In this document: in pieces, positions 37,203-47,459 of the stretch
Position numbering within the stretch: position 1 is the stretch's first letter
How the letters are laid out: every line of letters starts with the position of its first letter
Source of the DNA: Rhizobiaceae bacterium
Lineage (GTDB): Bacteria; Pseudomonadota; Alphaproteobacteria; Rhizobiales; Rhizobiaceae
DNA: 64,000 nt
Direction: 5' to 3'
Assembly: GCA_029233925.1 (NCBI GenBank)
Contig: JARGOX010000003.1
Span: 254,370 to 318,369, forward strand
Made by a program: the position numbers and the translations under genes
The notes under the pieces: model-generated
What the model was told of the DNA's origin: nothing
Database searches by the model: none
The model's input: only the letters and a program-made list of their open reading frames with translations

Positions 37203-38825
37203 ATGCCGACCTATGATTTCATCATCGTCGGAGCAGGCTCTGCCGGCTGTGTTCTTGCCAATCGCCTCTCCGCAAATGGCCGCCACAAAGTGCTGCTGCT
37301 GGAAGCCGGCGGCCATGATCTGAATGTCTGGATCTGGATGCCCATCGGGTACGGCAAGACCTTCTACAACAGCCATGTAAACTGGATGTACCAGACCGAA
37401 CCGGATGCAGGAACAGGCGGTCGTCGCAGTTACTGGCCGCGCGGCAAGGTGCTGGGTGGTTCCAGCGCCATCAATGCCATGGTCTATATCCGCGGTCATT
37501 CCAGCGATTTCGATGGTTGGGAGAGGCTCGGCAATCCGGGTTGGGGCTGGCAGGATGTCCTGCCCTACTTCAAAAGATCAGAGACCAATGACCTGGGGGG
37601 TGATGCCCTGCGCGGCGGCGATGGACCACTGCATGTGTCAACCATGGAACGCGACCTGCATCCCCTGTGTGACACCTTCATCCAGGCGGGAACGCAAAGA
37701 GGGCAGTCTCGTAATACGGATTTCAACGGCCAGACAAATGAGGGATTCGGTCTTTATCAGAACACCGTCAGGGATGGTCTGCGCATGTCTGCCGCCCGGG
37801 CCTATCTGCGCCCTGCCCGCAAACGCAAGAACCTGCAGGTCGAGACCCATGCCCATGCAACGCGCATCCTGTTTGAAGGCAAAAAAGCCGTCGGCATCGA
37901 ATATGAGCAGCATGGAAAACGCATTCAGGCGTTCGCCTCAAACGATGTGATCCTTTCTGCCGGAGCAATCAATTCGCCGCAATTGTTGCAATTGTCCGGC
38001 ATCGGCCCCGCCAGTCTTCTCAGCAAGCTGGATATCCCGATTGTCCACGATGCGCCGGGCGTCGGGCAGAATCTGCAGGATCATTTGTGCATCGATTACC
38101 TCTACCGATCCCGCGTGCCGACGCTCAACAACCAGCTCCACCCCTGGTGGGGAAAACTGCTGCACGGCTTGCGCTATGTCCTGACACGCCGTGGCCCGCT
38201 GTCACTCGGGGTCAATCAGGCCGGTGCATTCATTCGCTCGCGCGACGGCCTTGAAAAGGCGAATATGCAATTGTTTTTCTCGCCAGTGAGCTACACCAAG
38301 GCCCCACCAGGCAAAAGGCCGCTGATGAACCCGGACCCCTTCCCCGGCTTCCTGCTTAGCGCGCAGCCAACACGGCCAACCAGTCGCGGCCATCTGGAGA
38401 TACGCTCCAGCGATCCTTTCGAGGCGCCCGCCATCCATCCCAATTACCTCTCCACCGGGCACGATGTGGATGAAATGATGGAGGGGGCGGCCTTCCTGCG
38501 CAAGCTGGCAGCGGCACCCGCACTGGCTGAGGTCATCGAGGCTGAACTGGCACCCGGCCCTCATGTCCTGTCGCCAGAGGATTTACTCACAGATATCCGG
38601 CAACGTGCAGGTACGGTTTTTCACCCCGCCGGCACGTGTCGCATGGGACCGGACGCAGGCGCAGATGTGGTGGATCATCGCCTTCGGGTTCATGGAATTG
38701 ATGGGCTTCGTATCGTTGACGTATCGATCTTTCCGACACTTACAACCGGCAATACCAATGCACCCGCCATCATGGTGGGTGAAAAGGCATCCGACCTCAT
38801 TCTGGAAGACAATCAAGGAACCTGA
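37203..38825 (+). CDS. GMC-family FAD-dependent oxidoreductase
   Basis: 540 aa; DFIIVGAGSAGCVLANRLSANGRHKVLLLEAGG, GKVLGGSSAINAMVYIRGHSSDFDGW, C-terminal FHPAGTCRMG...VVDVSIFPTLTTGNTNAPAIMVGEKAS. Confidence 0.93.
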   Translation: MPTYDFIIVGAGSAGCVLANRLSANGRHKVLLLEAGGHDLNVWIWMPIGYGKTFYNSHVNWMYQTEPDAGTGGRRSYWPRGKVLGGSSAINAMVYIRGHSSDFDGWERLGNPGWGWQDVLPYFKRSETNDLGGDALRGGDGPLHVSTMERDLHPLCDTFIQAGTQRGQSRNTDFNGQTNEGFGLYQNTVRDGLRMSAARAYLRPARKRKNLQVETHAHATRILFEGKKAVGIEYEQHGKRIQAFASNDVILSAGAINSPQLLQLSGIGPASLLSKLDIPIVHDAPGVGQNLQDHLCIDYLYRSRVPTLNNQLHPWWGKLLHGLRYVLTRRGPLSLGVNQAGAFIRSRDGLEKANMQLFFSPVSYTKAPPGKRPLMNPDPFPGFLLSAQPTRPTSRGHLEIRSSDPFEAPAIHPNYLSTGHDVDEMMEGAAFLRKLAAAPALAEVIEAELAPGPHVLSPEDLLTDIRQRAGTVFHPAGTCRMGPDAGADVVDHRLRVHGIDGLRIVDVSIFPTLTTGNTNAPAIMVGEKASDLILEDNQGT

Positions 38826-38827
38826 GC

Positions 38828-40132
38828 ATGGCGTCACAATCGTCATTATTCACATCCGACTTCAAACCCGCACCCTATTGGTGGGACCATGCACAGCCGG
38901 AGCCGCAAACGGATGCGGCCCTGCCGCACGAGGCCGATGTGGTCATCATCGGGTCGGGTTATACGGGCCTCCACGCGGCAATCCAGACGGCACGCGAGGG
39001 ATTGTCCACCCTGGTCCTCGACGCCGAATCCGCCGGCTTTGGGTGCAGCACACGCAATGGCGGCCAGATTTCAACCAGCGTCAAACCGGACTTTGCCGCC
39101 CTGTCATCGCGTTTTGGGGAAAAGCACGCCACGGATATTCTCAAGGAGGGGCAAGCCTCTCTCGACTATATCGAGAACTTCGTGCGCGAAGAACAGATCA
39201 ATTGCGGATTTGAAAAGGTTGGCCGGTTTCACGGCGCCCATACGGCTCGTCTCTTTGACACACTGTCACGCGCATGCAAAGCCGAAAACCCGGCTTTCAA
39301 GAACGATGCTTACATGGTCTCCAAGGCTGACCAGCACACGGAACTTGCCACCGACATCTATCATGGCGGCGTGGTGTTCCCGCATCATGCAAGCATTGAC
39401 CCGGGCCAATATCACAAGGGACTGCTGCGGATTGCCCGCGAGGCCGGTGCCTGCGTCATCTCCCATTGTCGCGTGGCTCAATTGCAACGCACCGGGAATG
39501 CATTCCAGCTTGAAACCAGCCGAGGGCCGGTGCGTGCGGGGCGTGTCATTCTGGCAACCAATGGCTATACGGGACCATTGACACCCTGGCACCAAAGACG
39601 GGTGATCCCGATCGGTTCCTATATCATTGCAACTGAGGAAATTGCACCGGAACAGATGGACCGGCTGATGCCGAAGAACCGGATCCTGTCCGATACGAGG
39701 AAGCTGGTGTATTACTACCGGCCCTCTCCCGATCGCAAACGCATTCTGTTCGGTGGGCGCGTTTCACTCAGTGAGACAGATCCGCGCAAAAGCGGACCAA
39801 AACTTCATGCAGAATTGCTGCGCCTGCTGCCGCAACTCAAAGGAACCCGCATCAGCCATTCCTGGAATGGTTTTGTCGCCTTCAGTTTTGATACATTGAT
39901 GCATAAAGGTCAGGACAATGGCCTCTATTACGCGATGGGTTACTGCGGATCAGGCGTTGGCATGGCCAGTTATCTCGGCATGCGCATGGGCCGGCAGGCA
40001 GCAGGAAGGAAAGATGGCAAAACAGCATTTGACACGGTGCCGTTTCAAACACGTCCGCTTTACAAGGGCAATCCCTGGTTCCTTGCACCTTCCGTCCTTG
40101 CCTATCGGCTGCGCGATCGGCTGGGCGTCTAG
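38828..40132 (+). CDS. FAD-dependent oxidoreductase, PuuB (gamma-glutamylputrescine oxidase)-like DAO family
   Basis: 434 aa; EADVVIIGSGYTGLHAAIQTAREGLSTLVLDAESAGFGCSTRNGGQIS; ...NGFVAFSFDTLMHKGQDNGLYYAMGYCGSGVGMASYLG. Confidence 0.88.
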   Translation: MASQSSLFTSDFKPAPYWWDHAQPEPQTDAALPHEADVVIIGSGYTGLHAAIQTAREGLSTLVLDAESAGFGCSTRNGGQISTSVKPDFAALSSRFGEKHATDILKEGQASLDYIENFVREEQINCGFEKVGRFHGAHTARLFDTLSRACKAENPAFKNDAYMVSKADQHTELATDIYHGGVVFPHHASIDPGQYHKGLLRIAREAGACVISHCRVAQLQRTGNAFQLETSRGPVRAGRVILATNGYTGPLTPWHQRRVIPIGSYIIATEEIAPEQMDRLMPKNRILSDTRKLVYYYRPSPDRKRILFGGRVSLSETDPRKSGPKLHAELLRLLPQLKGTRISHSWNGFVAFSFDTLMHKGQDNGLYYAMGYCGSGVGMASYLGMRMGRQAAGRKDGKTAFDTVPFQTRPLYKGNPWFLAPSVLAYRLRDRLGV

Positions 40133-40176
40133 AGCATGTCTGGAAATCAAGTTATCATGAATGGAAAAATTGGAGG

Positions 40177-40212
40177 ACCACCCGTGCAAAATCGGAGTGA
40201 TGCACGGGTGGT
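40177..40212. repeat. Perfect 12-bp-arm hairpin downstream of the PuuB-like gene
   Basis: ACCACCCGTGCA (40177-40188), 12-nt loop, TGCACGGGTGGT (40201-40212), then AGGTCATTTT. Confidence 0.75.
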
Positions 40213-40573
40213 AGGTCATTTTGGAAGTCGGCTCAAACAAGTGACGTAAACATATCTGTCGTGGGCGGACGACAGACGTTCAACGCAGCCTTAATTTTCG
40301 GAGAGTTTCTGCATGCTTCCTTCGTGATTCCCATTAAGGTCCCTCAATCACGATAAAAACATCAAGATCCTCAACCAGAAAACTCCTCCTCCATGACGCA
40401 AGTTCACACTAGCGGATCGCCTATTGGAAGAATGTGGCATTTGTCACGTTCTTGCTTGAAATATCGCAAGCCATTGAAACTAAACATAATTGTAGAAAAA
40501 TTTGTCTTATCGGCTACATAAAAAGACTTGATGTGCCGCCCCGGGGCTCTATTGGGTCAAATGCACGGTCGCC

Positions 40574-43144
40574 TCAAACGCGCGCGACATGAAGGTTTTC
40601 ACCGGAAAAATACATCTGGGTGATTTCATCTGCCGGACGTGCCGCACTGAAAAGGAAACCCTGCATCTCGGTATAACCGGCGGCACTGACCTGATCACGT
40701 TGGCTTTGTGTCTCCACCCCCTCGGCAGTGGCTATCATGCCAAGATTTTGGCTCAAACTCGCAACCGCACTGACAATGACGGCCGTCTCGTCCCGCTTGG
40801 ACAAATCATTGATGAAGGACCGGTCGATCTTGATCTTGTCGAATGGAAAACTTCTCAAATAGCTCAGCGACGAATAGCCCGTCCCAAAGTCGTCCATGGA
40901 AATACGCACTCCCAGGTCTCGCAAAGCATGCAATGTAGCCAGTGTTTCGTCATTGTGATCAAGCAGCACCCGTTCTGTAATCTCCAACTCAAGTCGGCTG
41001 GGGGGCAAATGCGATTTGGCCAGCGCCTTGAACACCATCTCGATCAAGTTTTCGCTACGAAACTGCAGCGGCGACAGGTTGACGGCAATTTTTGTGTTGC
41101 CCGGCCATTGCTTCGCGTCCATGCAGGCCTTGTTTACCACCCATTCCCCCAAAGGAATAATCAATCCTATTTCCTCTGCTATGGGAATGAATTCAGTTGG
41201 CGACACACTGCCACGCAGTTCATGATTCCATCGCAGCAAAGCTTCAAATCCGGTTACCTCATTGGACGCCAGATTGACCAACGGCTGGTAATGCAGTTCG
41301 AATTCACCCTGATTGAAGGCGTTGCGCAGGTCGAGTTCAAGGCTTCTTCGCGCCCGCATCGAGGTATCCATCTCAAATTCAAAGAAGCGGAAATTGCCCC
41401 GGCCCTCGTTTTTGGCACGATAAAGCGCCATGTCGGCATTTTTCAAAAGCTGATCGGGATCCGTGCCGTCCTGTGGCGCGATGGCAACACCCACACTTGC
41501 ACCAACGACAACCTGATGGGTTTCAAGGACGAAGGGCTGGGCAAGACTTGCGCAAACCCGCTCTGCCAGATCCGATGCCGCACGCGGTTGATCTTCCGAC
41601 ACCTGAATGATCGCAAATTCGTCACCACCCAGTCGCACGATCGTGTCCGTCTCTTCAACGCAACTTTTCAAACGCGTGGCAACGGATTGCAGCAACTTAT
41701 CACCCATGGGATGACCAAGCGTGTCATTGACACTCTTGAAACGGTCAAGATCAAGGCACAGAATTGAAAATGCCTTGCCCTCCTCAGACAGCGGCAAACA
41801 TTGCTCAACCCGCTGGCGCAACACGGCCCTGTTTGGAAGCTGCGTTAATTCATCATGGTGCGCCATGTGCTCCAGGCGGGCCTGAATCTGTCGTAATTCT
41901 GTCCGGTCCTCGTGGGTCGCGACCCAACCGCCATTGGACATCCGCTTATGGGTTATGGTAATTGTGCGCCCGCCGGAAAGTTCCCGGGACCATGTATTTT
42001 GCCCCGACGACAATGTCCGTTTACGCCATTCATTCAAATAGGCCTCGGGTTCAACTCCCACAATGTCACCTCGCGCCAAAAGGAACATTATGATCTCTTG
42101 GCCATGTGTGCCCGGAATACAAAGGTGATCCGGCAGATCGTAAATTTCGCTGAAGCGCTTATTGCATACAACCAGCCGACGCTCGTTGTCGAACATGACG
42201 AGACCCTGGGTCATATTATCAATCGCTGTATTGAAAAGTTCGTTTTGCTCTGTCAGCTCCTGTTCTCTTTTGCGCAGAGTGTTTTCATTTGCCCTGCGTT
42301 CGGTGATATCGGTATAGGTTGTGACGAAACCACCGCTTGGAACGGGCGTCCCGCAAATTTGCATGACCTGGCCATTCGGTCGCGTTCGCTCAAAGCAATG
42401 GGGCTCAAATTTCCTGGCAAGTTCAACGCGTTCGGAAACCAGTTCCTCCACATCACCATCACCGTATTCGCCCCGTTCAGCATTGTATCTTAGAAAATGC
42501 TCGAAGGGGGTACCGGAGGCGCCCAGCTCGGGGGGGAATTCCAGCAGTTTATGAAACTGCTCATTGGCCACCACACAATCAAGATTGGCATCCATCATGC
42601 TGATACCCTGATTGACAGTCTCCATGATCACCCGGAATTGCTCTGATTTTGTTTCGATGGCAGCTTTCTGTTGATGAAGCGCAGTCATATCGACATGAAT
42701 GCTGATGATGTTTCCATCGCTGGTCACCTGTTCGGACGAATGCACGACACGCCCGCCTTTCAGCCGATGTTTGAAAGAACCATCGGGTGTTCCGCGAACC
42801 GCAAGACGCGTCTGAAACCAGGTGGGATCCTCCGACGCGTCAACACTCAGTTCGCTTTCGGCGAAAATCATCAAGAGTTCTTCATAGGACATGCCCGGAA
42901 CAATCCGATGGGAATTTTCAGGGAAAAACCATTCAAGATAACGGGAATTACAGACAACAAGGCGGTCGGTCGCATCAAACATCAGGAATCCGGCAGGTAT
43001 ATTTTCAACAATATCAGTCAGTTGACACTCGAAAGGCACATTACTGCCATCGCTGAAATGATTGGTATGTTTTGCGCGTGCACCCGGCGCAGCAACCTGA
43101 CCACGATCCAGCGCTTGCCCCAATTCCGCGATTTTCTCGGCCAT
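40574..43144 (-). CDS. Multi-PAS GGDEF-EAL cyclic-di-GMP signalling protein
   Basis: 856 aa; RLGGDEFAI, GFEALLRWNHE, MDDFGTGYSSLSYLRSF; several PAS-like segments upstream. Confidence 0.93.
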   Translation of the reverse strand: MAEKIAELGQALDRGQVAAPGARAKHTNHFSDGSNVPFECQLTDIVENIPAGFLMFDATDRLVVCNSRYLEWFFPENSHRIVPGMSYEELLMIFAESELSVDASEDPTWFQTRLAVRGTPDGSFKHRLKGGRVVHSSEQVTSDGNIISIHVDMTALHQQKAAIETKSEQFRVIMETVNQGISMMDANLDCVVANEQFHKLLEFPPELGASGTPFEHFLRYNAERGEYGDGDVEELVSERVELARKFEPHCFERTRPNGQVMQICGTPVPSGGFVTTYTDITERRANENTLRKREQELTEQNELFNTAIDNMTQGLVMFDNERRLVVCNKRFSEIYDLPDHLCIPGTHGQEIIMFLLARGDIVGVEPEAYLNEWRKRTLSSGQNTWSRELSGGRTITITHKRMSNGGWVATHEDRTELRQIQARLEHMAHHDELTQLPNRAVLRQRVEQCLPLSEEGKAFSILCLDLDRFKSVNDTLGHPMGDKLLQSVATRLKSCVEETDTIVRLGGDEFAIIQVSEDQPRAASDLAERVCASLAQPFVLETHQVVVGASVGVAIAPQDGTDPDQLLKNADMALYRAKNEGRGNFRFFEFEMDTSMRARRSLELDLRNAFNQGEFELHYQPLVNLASNEVTGFEALLRWNHELRGSVSPTEFIPIAEEIGLIIPLGEWVVNKACMDAKQWPGNTKIAVNLSPLQFRSENLIEMVFKALAKSHLPPSRLELEITERVLLDHNDETLATLHALRDLGVRISMDDFGTGYSSLSYLRSFPFDKIKIDRSFINDLSKRDETAVIVSAVASLSQNLGMIATAEGVETQSQRDQVSAAGYTEMQGFLFSAARPADEITQMYFSGENLHVARV

Positions 43145-43382
43145 TTCCCCACCTGTGTTCAGCGTATCGCCGTTGCTGATTGAACGATTGAAAAGCGCAG
43201 TTTTTCTGAATTACTTTTTGTCCCGTCAGAAAATCATTTATTGCTTTTCCGAAACACTATAGGAATGCAGAATAGAGATTGAATGCTTCGATATTGTTGA
43301 AATGCGTGGTAAACGAAATCTTAACATTTGATCTGGAAACGCACAGCCGCGCAGCAGATGGCAACGCAACGATGAAAGCCGC

Positions 43383-45158
43383 ATGACCACTGAACAAATC
43401 GAGCTTTTTGCATTATTCGCTGGCGTGTTCGGAATGCTTTTGTGGGGCCGCTGGCGTTATGATCTGGTTGCCTTTTCAGCGCTGATCATTGCTCTGGTCC
43501 TGGGGCTTGTACCGACCAGTCTGGCATTCTCAGGATTCGGTCACCCGGCGACCATCATCATTGCCCTGGTGCTTGTTGTCTCCCGAGGATTGCTCAATTC
43601 CGGTGCGATCGATCTGATCACGCGCCGACTGATCGACGTGGGCAGAAGCACAGCCTCCCATATCGCGATGATGAGCGGCGTCGGCGCGGTGCTATCGGCC
43701 TTCATGAACAATGTCGCCGCATTGGCGTTGTTGATTCCGGTGGACCTGCATGCCGCCCGAAAAGCCGGCCGTCCGGCAAGCCAGACCTTGATGCCACTGT
43801 CCTTTGCGACCATTCTGGGTGGTATGGTGACGTTGATCGGCACACCACCCAACATCATCATTGCCTCCTTTCGTGAAAAGGCGCTTGGCGAACCCTTTCG
43901 CATGTTTGATTTTGCACCGGTGGGTGCTGCAGTCGCCATCGTGGGCATCGCCTATGTTGCCACGATTGGCTGGCGTTTGATTCCGAAAGATGAAAGCCAG
44001 TCCGCAGTGGGAAAGAAACTTCTTACCCTTGATGGCTATCTCGCGGAGCTTCTTGTGCCCGAAACGTCCAAAGCGGTTGGTCAGGAAGTGCGTGCACTCT
44101 ACCCTCAGGGCGACGAGGAAGATGTTGCCATCCTTGGCGTCATCCGGAAGGGCAAACGGTTGGGCGGCTTTTCCTCGACCATCGAGTTGCGGGCCGGTGA
44201 CATGCTTGTGGTGGAAGCCACGGCTGAAGACATTGACAGGTTTCGCGGCACGCTCGGATTGGAGTTTTACGGAGAACGCACAAGCGACGAAATAGCCGCA
44301 GGTGATCTGAACCTGATGGAAGTGGTGGTTCCGCGCGACTCCCGGCTTGATGGTCGATCTGCAATCTCCTTGCGTTTGCGCGCCCGCCGCGGCGTGACAC
44401 TCCTGGGAATTTCCAGGCAGGGCAAACGCTTCAACAAACGTGTTCGCTATGAGAAAATTCGCGCCGGAGACATACTACTGCTGCTCGGAAATGCCGACGC
44501 GCTGCCGGATGTCGCCAGTTGGCTTGGTGTCCTGCCGCTGGCCGAGCGTGGTCTGTTTATCACCCAGCATCGCCGCGCCTGGTTTGCCGCCGGCATTTTT
44601 GCTGCTGCCATTGCCGTGTCCAGTTTCGGTTTTCTTTACCTCGCAACAGCGCTTGCCATCGTTGTGGCGCTTTATGTCGCGCTCGACATTGTTCCGATCC
44701 GCAATGTTTATGACCATATTGAATGGCCGGTCATCGTGTTGCTTGGCAGCATGATCCCGCTGGGCGTCGCTCTGGAAAACATCGGAGGCACTGAACTGAT
44801 CGCCGCCGAGATTGTCGCCCTGGCAGAAGGCATGCCATCCTGGGTCGTCTTGACCGTGCTGATGGTGGTGATCATGACGCTGTCCGACGTCCTCAACAAC
44901 ACTGCAACCGCTGTCATTGGCGCGCCAATCGCTGTCGAGATCGCCAACAAGCTGAACGCCAATCCCGATGGTTTTTTGATGGCCGTCGCCATCGCCGCTT
45001 CCTGCGCTTTCCTCACACCGATCGGCCACAAGAACAACACGCTGATCCTGGGTCCGGGCGGTTACAAGTTCGGTGACTATTGGCGCATGGGTCTGCCTCT
45101 GGAAATTCTTGTGGTGCTTGTCGCCGTGCCTGTCATTCTCGTCGTCTTTCCCCTATAG
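43383..45158 (+). CDS. SLC13-family permease with two RCK_C (TrkA-C) domains
   Basis: 591 aa; anion permease-type TM segments (SGVGAVLSAFMNNVAALALLIPV, GTPPNIIIASFR), central RCK_C pair. Confidence 0.9.
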   Translation: MTTEQIELFALFAGVFGMLLWGRWRYDLVAFSALIIALVLGLVPTSLAFSGFGHPATIIIALVLVVSRGLLNSGAIDLITRRLIDVGRSTASHIAMMSGVGAVLSAFMNNVAALALLIPVDLHAARKAGRPASQTLMPLSFATILGGMVTLIGTPPNIIIASFREKALGEPFRMFDFAPVGAAVAIVGIAYVATIGWRLIPKDESQSAVGKKLLTLDGYLAELLVPETSKAVGQEVRALYPQGDEEDVAILGVIRKGKRLGGFSSTIELRAGDMLVVEATAEDIDRFRGTLGLEFYGERTSDEIAAGDLNLMEVVVPRDSRLDGRSAISLRLRARRGVTLLGISRQGKRFNKRVRYEKIRAGDILLLLGNADALPDVASWLGVLPLAERGLFITQHRRAWFAAGIFAAAIAVSSFGFLYLATALAIVVALYVALDIVPIRNVYDHIEWPVIVLLGSMIPLGVALENIGGTELIAAEIVALAEGMPSWVVLTVLMVVIMTLSDVLNNTATAVIGAPIAVEIANKLNANPDGFLMAVAIAASCAFLTPIGHKNNTLILGPGGYKFGDYWRMGLPLEILVVLVAVPVILVVFPL

Positions 45159-45278
45159 ATTCTCCATAAGAACCTGCATTTCTGTTGCGCAAACGAAATC
45201 ATGCGCCAATGTCGGTACCAACTGATACAAGGCCGAAAAACTTGTAGCAATGCGCAAAGCGCGCCATGTCTGGAACAA

Positions 45279-47135
45279 ATGCCCGTGTCCACCACAACCG
45301 CCTTGAGTGACGAATCGATGGCTCAGCCGACGGCAAAAACAGTTCTTCAGCAAATCTTTGGCTTCAGCCAGTTTCGTGAAGGGCAGGAGAAAATCATAAA
45401 TCATCTCCTGCACGGTGATAATGTTCTGGCGATCATGCCGACAGGTGGCGGCAAATCGCTTTGCTATCAGATTCCGGCGGTTCTTTCCGAGACCATAACA
45501 GTGGTCATATCCCCTCTGGTTGCCCTGATGGACGATCAGGTGGCAGCGCTGCGCGCCATTGATGTCAACGCCGTATGTATTCATTCCGGCATGACACGAG
45601 ACGATCAGGTCGAGGCCTGGTTGGCGGTGCGCGACGGGCACAGCACAATCGTCTACATGTCACCCGAACGGCTGATGGCCGAGCGCATGCTCAATGCGCT
45701 GTCGTCGCTCAGCGTGGGAATGTTTATCGTTGACGAAGCCCATTGCATATCCAAATGGGGTGCAAATTTCCGGCCGGAATACGAAATGCTGTCGATGCTC
45801 AAGGAGCGTTTCCCGCAAAGCACATTTGGCGCCTTTACCGCCACAGCAGACGAAGCGACCCGCAGTGATATTGCCGGCAAACTGTTTCCCGATTCCGGCG
45901 AGATTATCGTCCAGGGCTTTGACCGGCCAAATCTGAAACTGGCCGTCGGCAACAAGGAAAACTGGCGGCGTCAGCTGACACATTTTCTTGAAGACAAGAA
46001 AGGCGATTGCGGCATCATCTATTGTCTGTCGCGCAAATATACCGAAGAGGTTGCGGGTTTTCTGAAAGATGAGGGATTCAACGCCATTGCCTATCACGCG
46101 GGCCAGGATTCTCAGGTGCGCAAGCACAATCAGGACCGCTTCATGAGCGAGAATGCCGTCATCATGGTGGCTACCATTGCCTTCGGCATGGGGATCGACA
46201 AACCGGATATCCGCTATGTCTGTCACCTCAACCTGCCGTCCAGTGTCGAAGCCTATTATCAGGAGATCGGCCGCGCCGGTCGGGATGGTGCACCGGCTGA
46301 AACCCTGATGCTTTATGGTCTCGACGACATCCGCATGCGGCGCATGTTCATTGATCAGGATGGCAAGGATGACGCGCACAAATTGCGTGAACACAAACGA
46401 CTGGACGGTCTCCTGGCCTATTGCGAAGCATCGCAATGCCGGCGCCGGACATTGCTGTCCTATTTTGATGAGAAGACAGACGCCTGCGGCAATTGCGATA
46501 CCTGTCTCAATCCGCCCAAGCGCGTCGATGGAACCGAACACGCCCGGATGGTGCTATCGGCCATACACCGTACAGGCCAATACTTTGGCGCCGCACATAT
46601 TATCGACGTGGTCAGAGGTTCGAATAATCAGAAGGTTCTGGAGCGCGGCCACGACAAGCTTCCGACATTTGGTGTCGGCAAGGATCGCTCAAAGCAATAT
46701 TGGCAAGCCTTCATCCGGCAAATGGTTGCCGGTGGCTCGCTCTCCATCAACATCCAGAAATACGGGTGTCTGGAAATATCCGACCAGGGCCATGAAATTC
46801 TGCAGGGAACCCATGGTTTTGAATTCCGGGAAATCCCGGCGGATGCCGGTCCGGAACGCAAAAAATCCAGAAAATCGGCAAAATCCACGGCCCAGACAAC
46901 ACATCTCTCCGATGCCGACGATCAGTTGCTGACAAGACTGAAGGCGCTGCGATTGGAACTGGCACGAACCCGCAATGTCCCCGCCTATGTGGTTTTCTCC
47001 GATAATACGCTGATTGAAATGGCATCTGAAAAACCAGCGACACTTGGAGCGCTTTCAGAAATCAACGGCGTTGGGCCGAAAAAACTGGAAGATTACGGCA
47101 AGATCTTTGTGGCAGCCATCAATGAAGACAATTAG
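45279..47135 (+). CDS. recQ: ATP-dependent DNA helicase RecQ
   Basis: FGFSQFREGQEKIINHLLHGDNVLAIMPTGGGKSLCYQIPA, DEAHCISKWGANFRPEY, GIDKPDIRYVCHLNLPSSVEAYYQEIGRAGRDG, C-terminal HRDC; start uncertain (45201/45279/45318). Confidence 0.93.
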   Translation: MPVSTTTALSDESMAQPTAKTVLQQIFGFSQFREGQEKIINHLLHGDNVLAIMPTGGGKSLCYQIPAVLSETITVVISPLVALMDDQVAALRAIDVNAVCIHSGMTRDDQVEAWLAVRDGHSTIVYMSPERLMAERMLNALSSLSVGMFIVDEAHCISKWGANFRPEYEMLSMLKERFPQSTFGAFTATADEATRSDIAGKLFPDSGEIIVQGFDRPNLKLAVGNKENWRRQLTHFLEDKKGDCGIIYCLSRKYTEEVAGFLKDEGFNAIAYHAGQDSQVRKHNQDRFMSENAVIMVATIAFGMGIDKPDIRYVCHLNLPSSVEAYYQEIGRAGRDGAPAETLMLYGLDDIRMRRMFIDQDGKDDAHKLREHKRLDGLLAYCEASQCRRRTLLSYFDEKTDACGNCDTCLNPPKRVDGTEHARMVLSAIHRTGQYFGAAHIIDVVRGSNNQKVLERGHDKLPTFGVGKDRSKQYWQAFIRQMVAGGSLSINIQKYGCLEISDQGHEILQGTHGFEFREIPADAGPERKKSRKSAKSTAQTTHLSDADDQLLTRLKALRLELARTRNVPAYVVFSDNTLIEMASEKPATLGALSEINGVGPKKLEDYGKIFVAAINEDN

Positions 47136-47228
47136 TGCGGTAATCATTGATCCCGGCCAATCTGCACACCATATAAAGTGTGTATGACAATCACATAGAG
47201 ACCGATGGCAGGCAGCCGATCCGCATTG

Positions 47229-47267
47229 CCATAAATCCGGGCCATAAATCCGGGCTATAAAACCGGT
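47229..47267. repeat. 13-bp tandem repeat, two exact and one degenerate copy
   Basis: CCATAAATCCGGG (47229-47241), CCATAAATCCGGG (47242-47254), CTATAAAACCGGT (47255-47267). Confidence 0.7.
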
Positions 47268-47459
47268 CTGTATTCCATGCCAGGGGGAAATCGCATTCGT
47301 CAAATTTCCAAACCAGACACCTTGTGGCCCAGCGCCTTTTCAGAAACAATACGATCAACAATGGGCCAATAGTTTGCTTAACCTGGAGCTGATCGGGTGA
47401 AGGTCCTATATCCCAAAGAGCAGCATTTGCTGCGATCAAATCCAACGGGAGGAATTCCG

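Noticed and set aside
40589-41767. 392-aa plus-strand ORF opposite the GGDEF-EAL gene
   Set aside because: Shadow ORF; the opposite strand encodes intact EAL/GGDEF motifs.
45660-46541. 293-aa minus-strand ORF
   Set aside because: Antisense to recQ; no coherent protein family.
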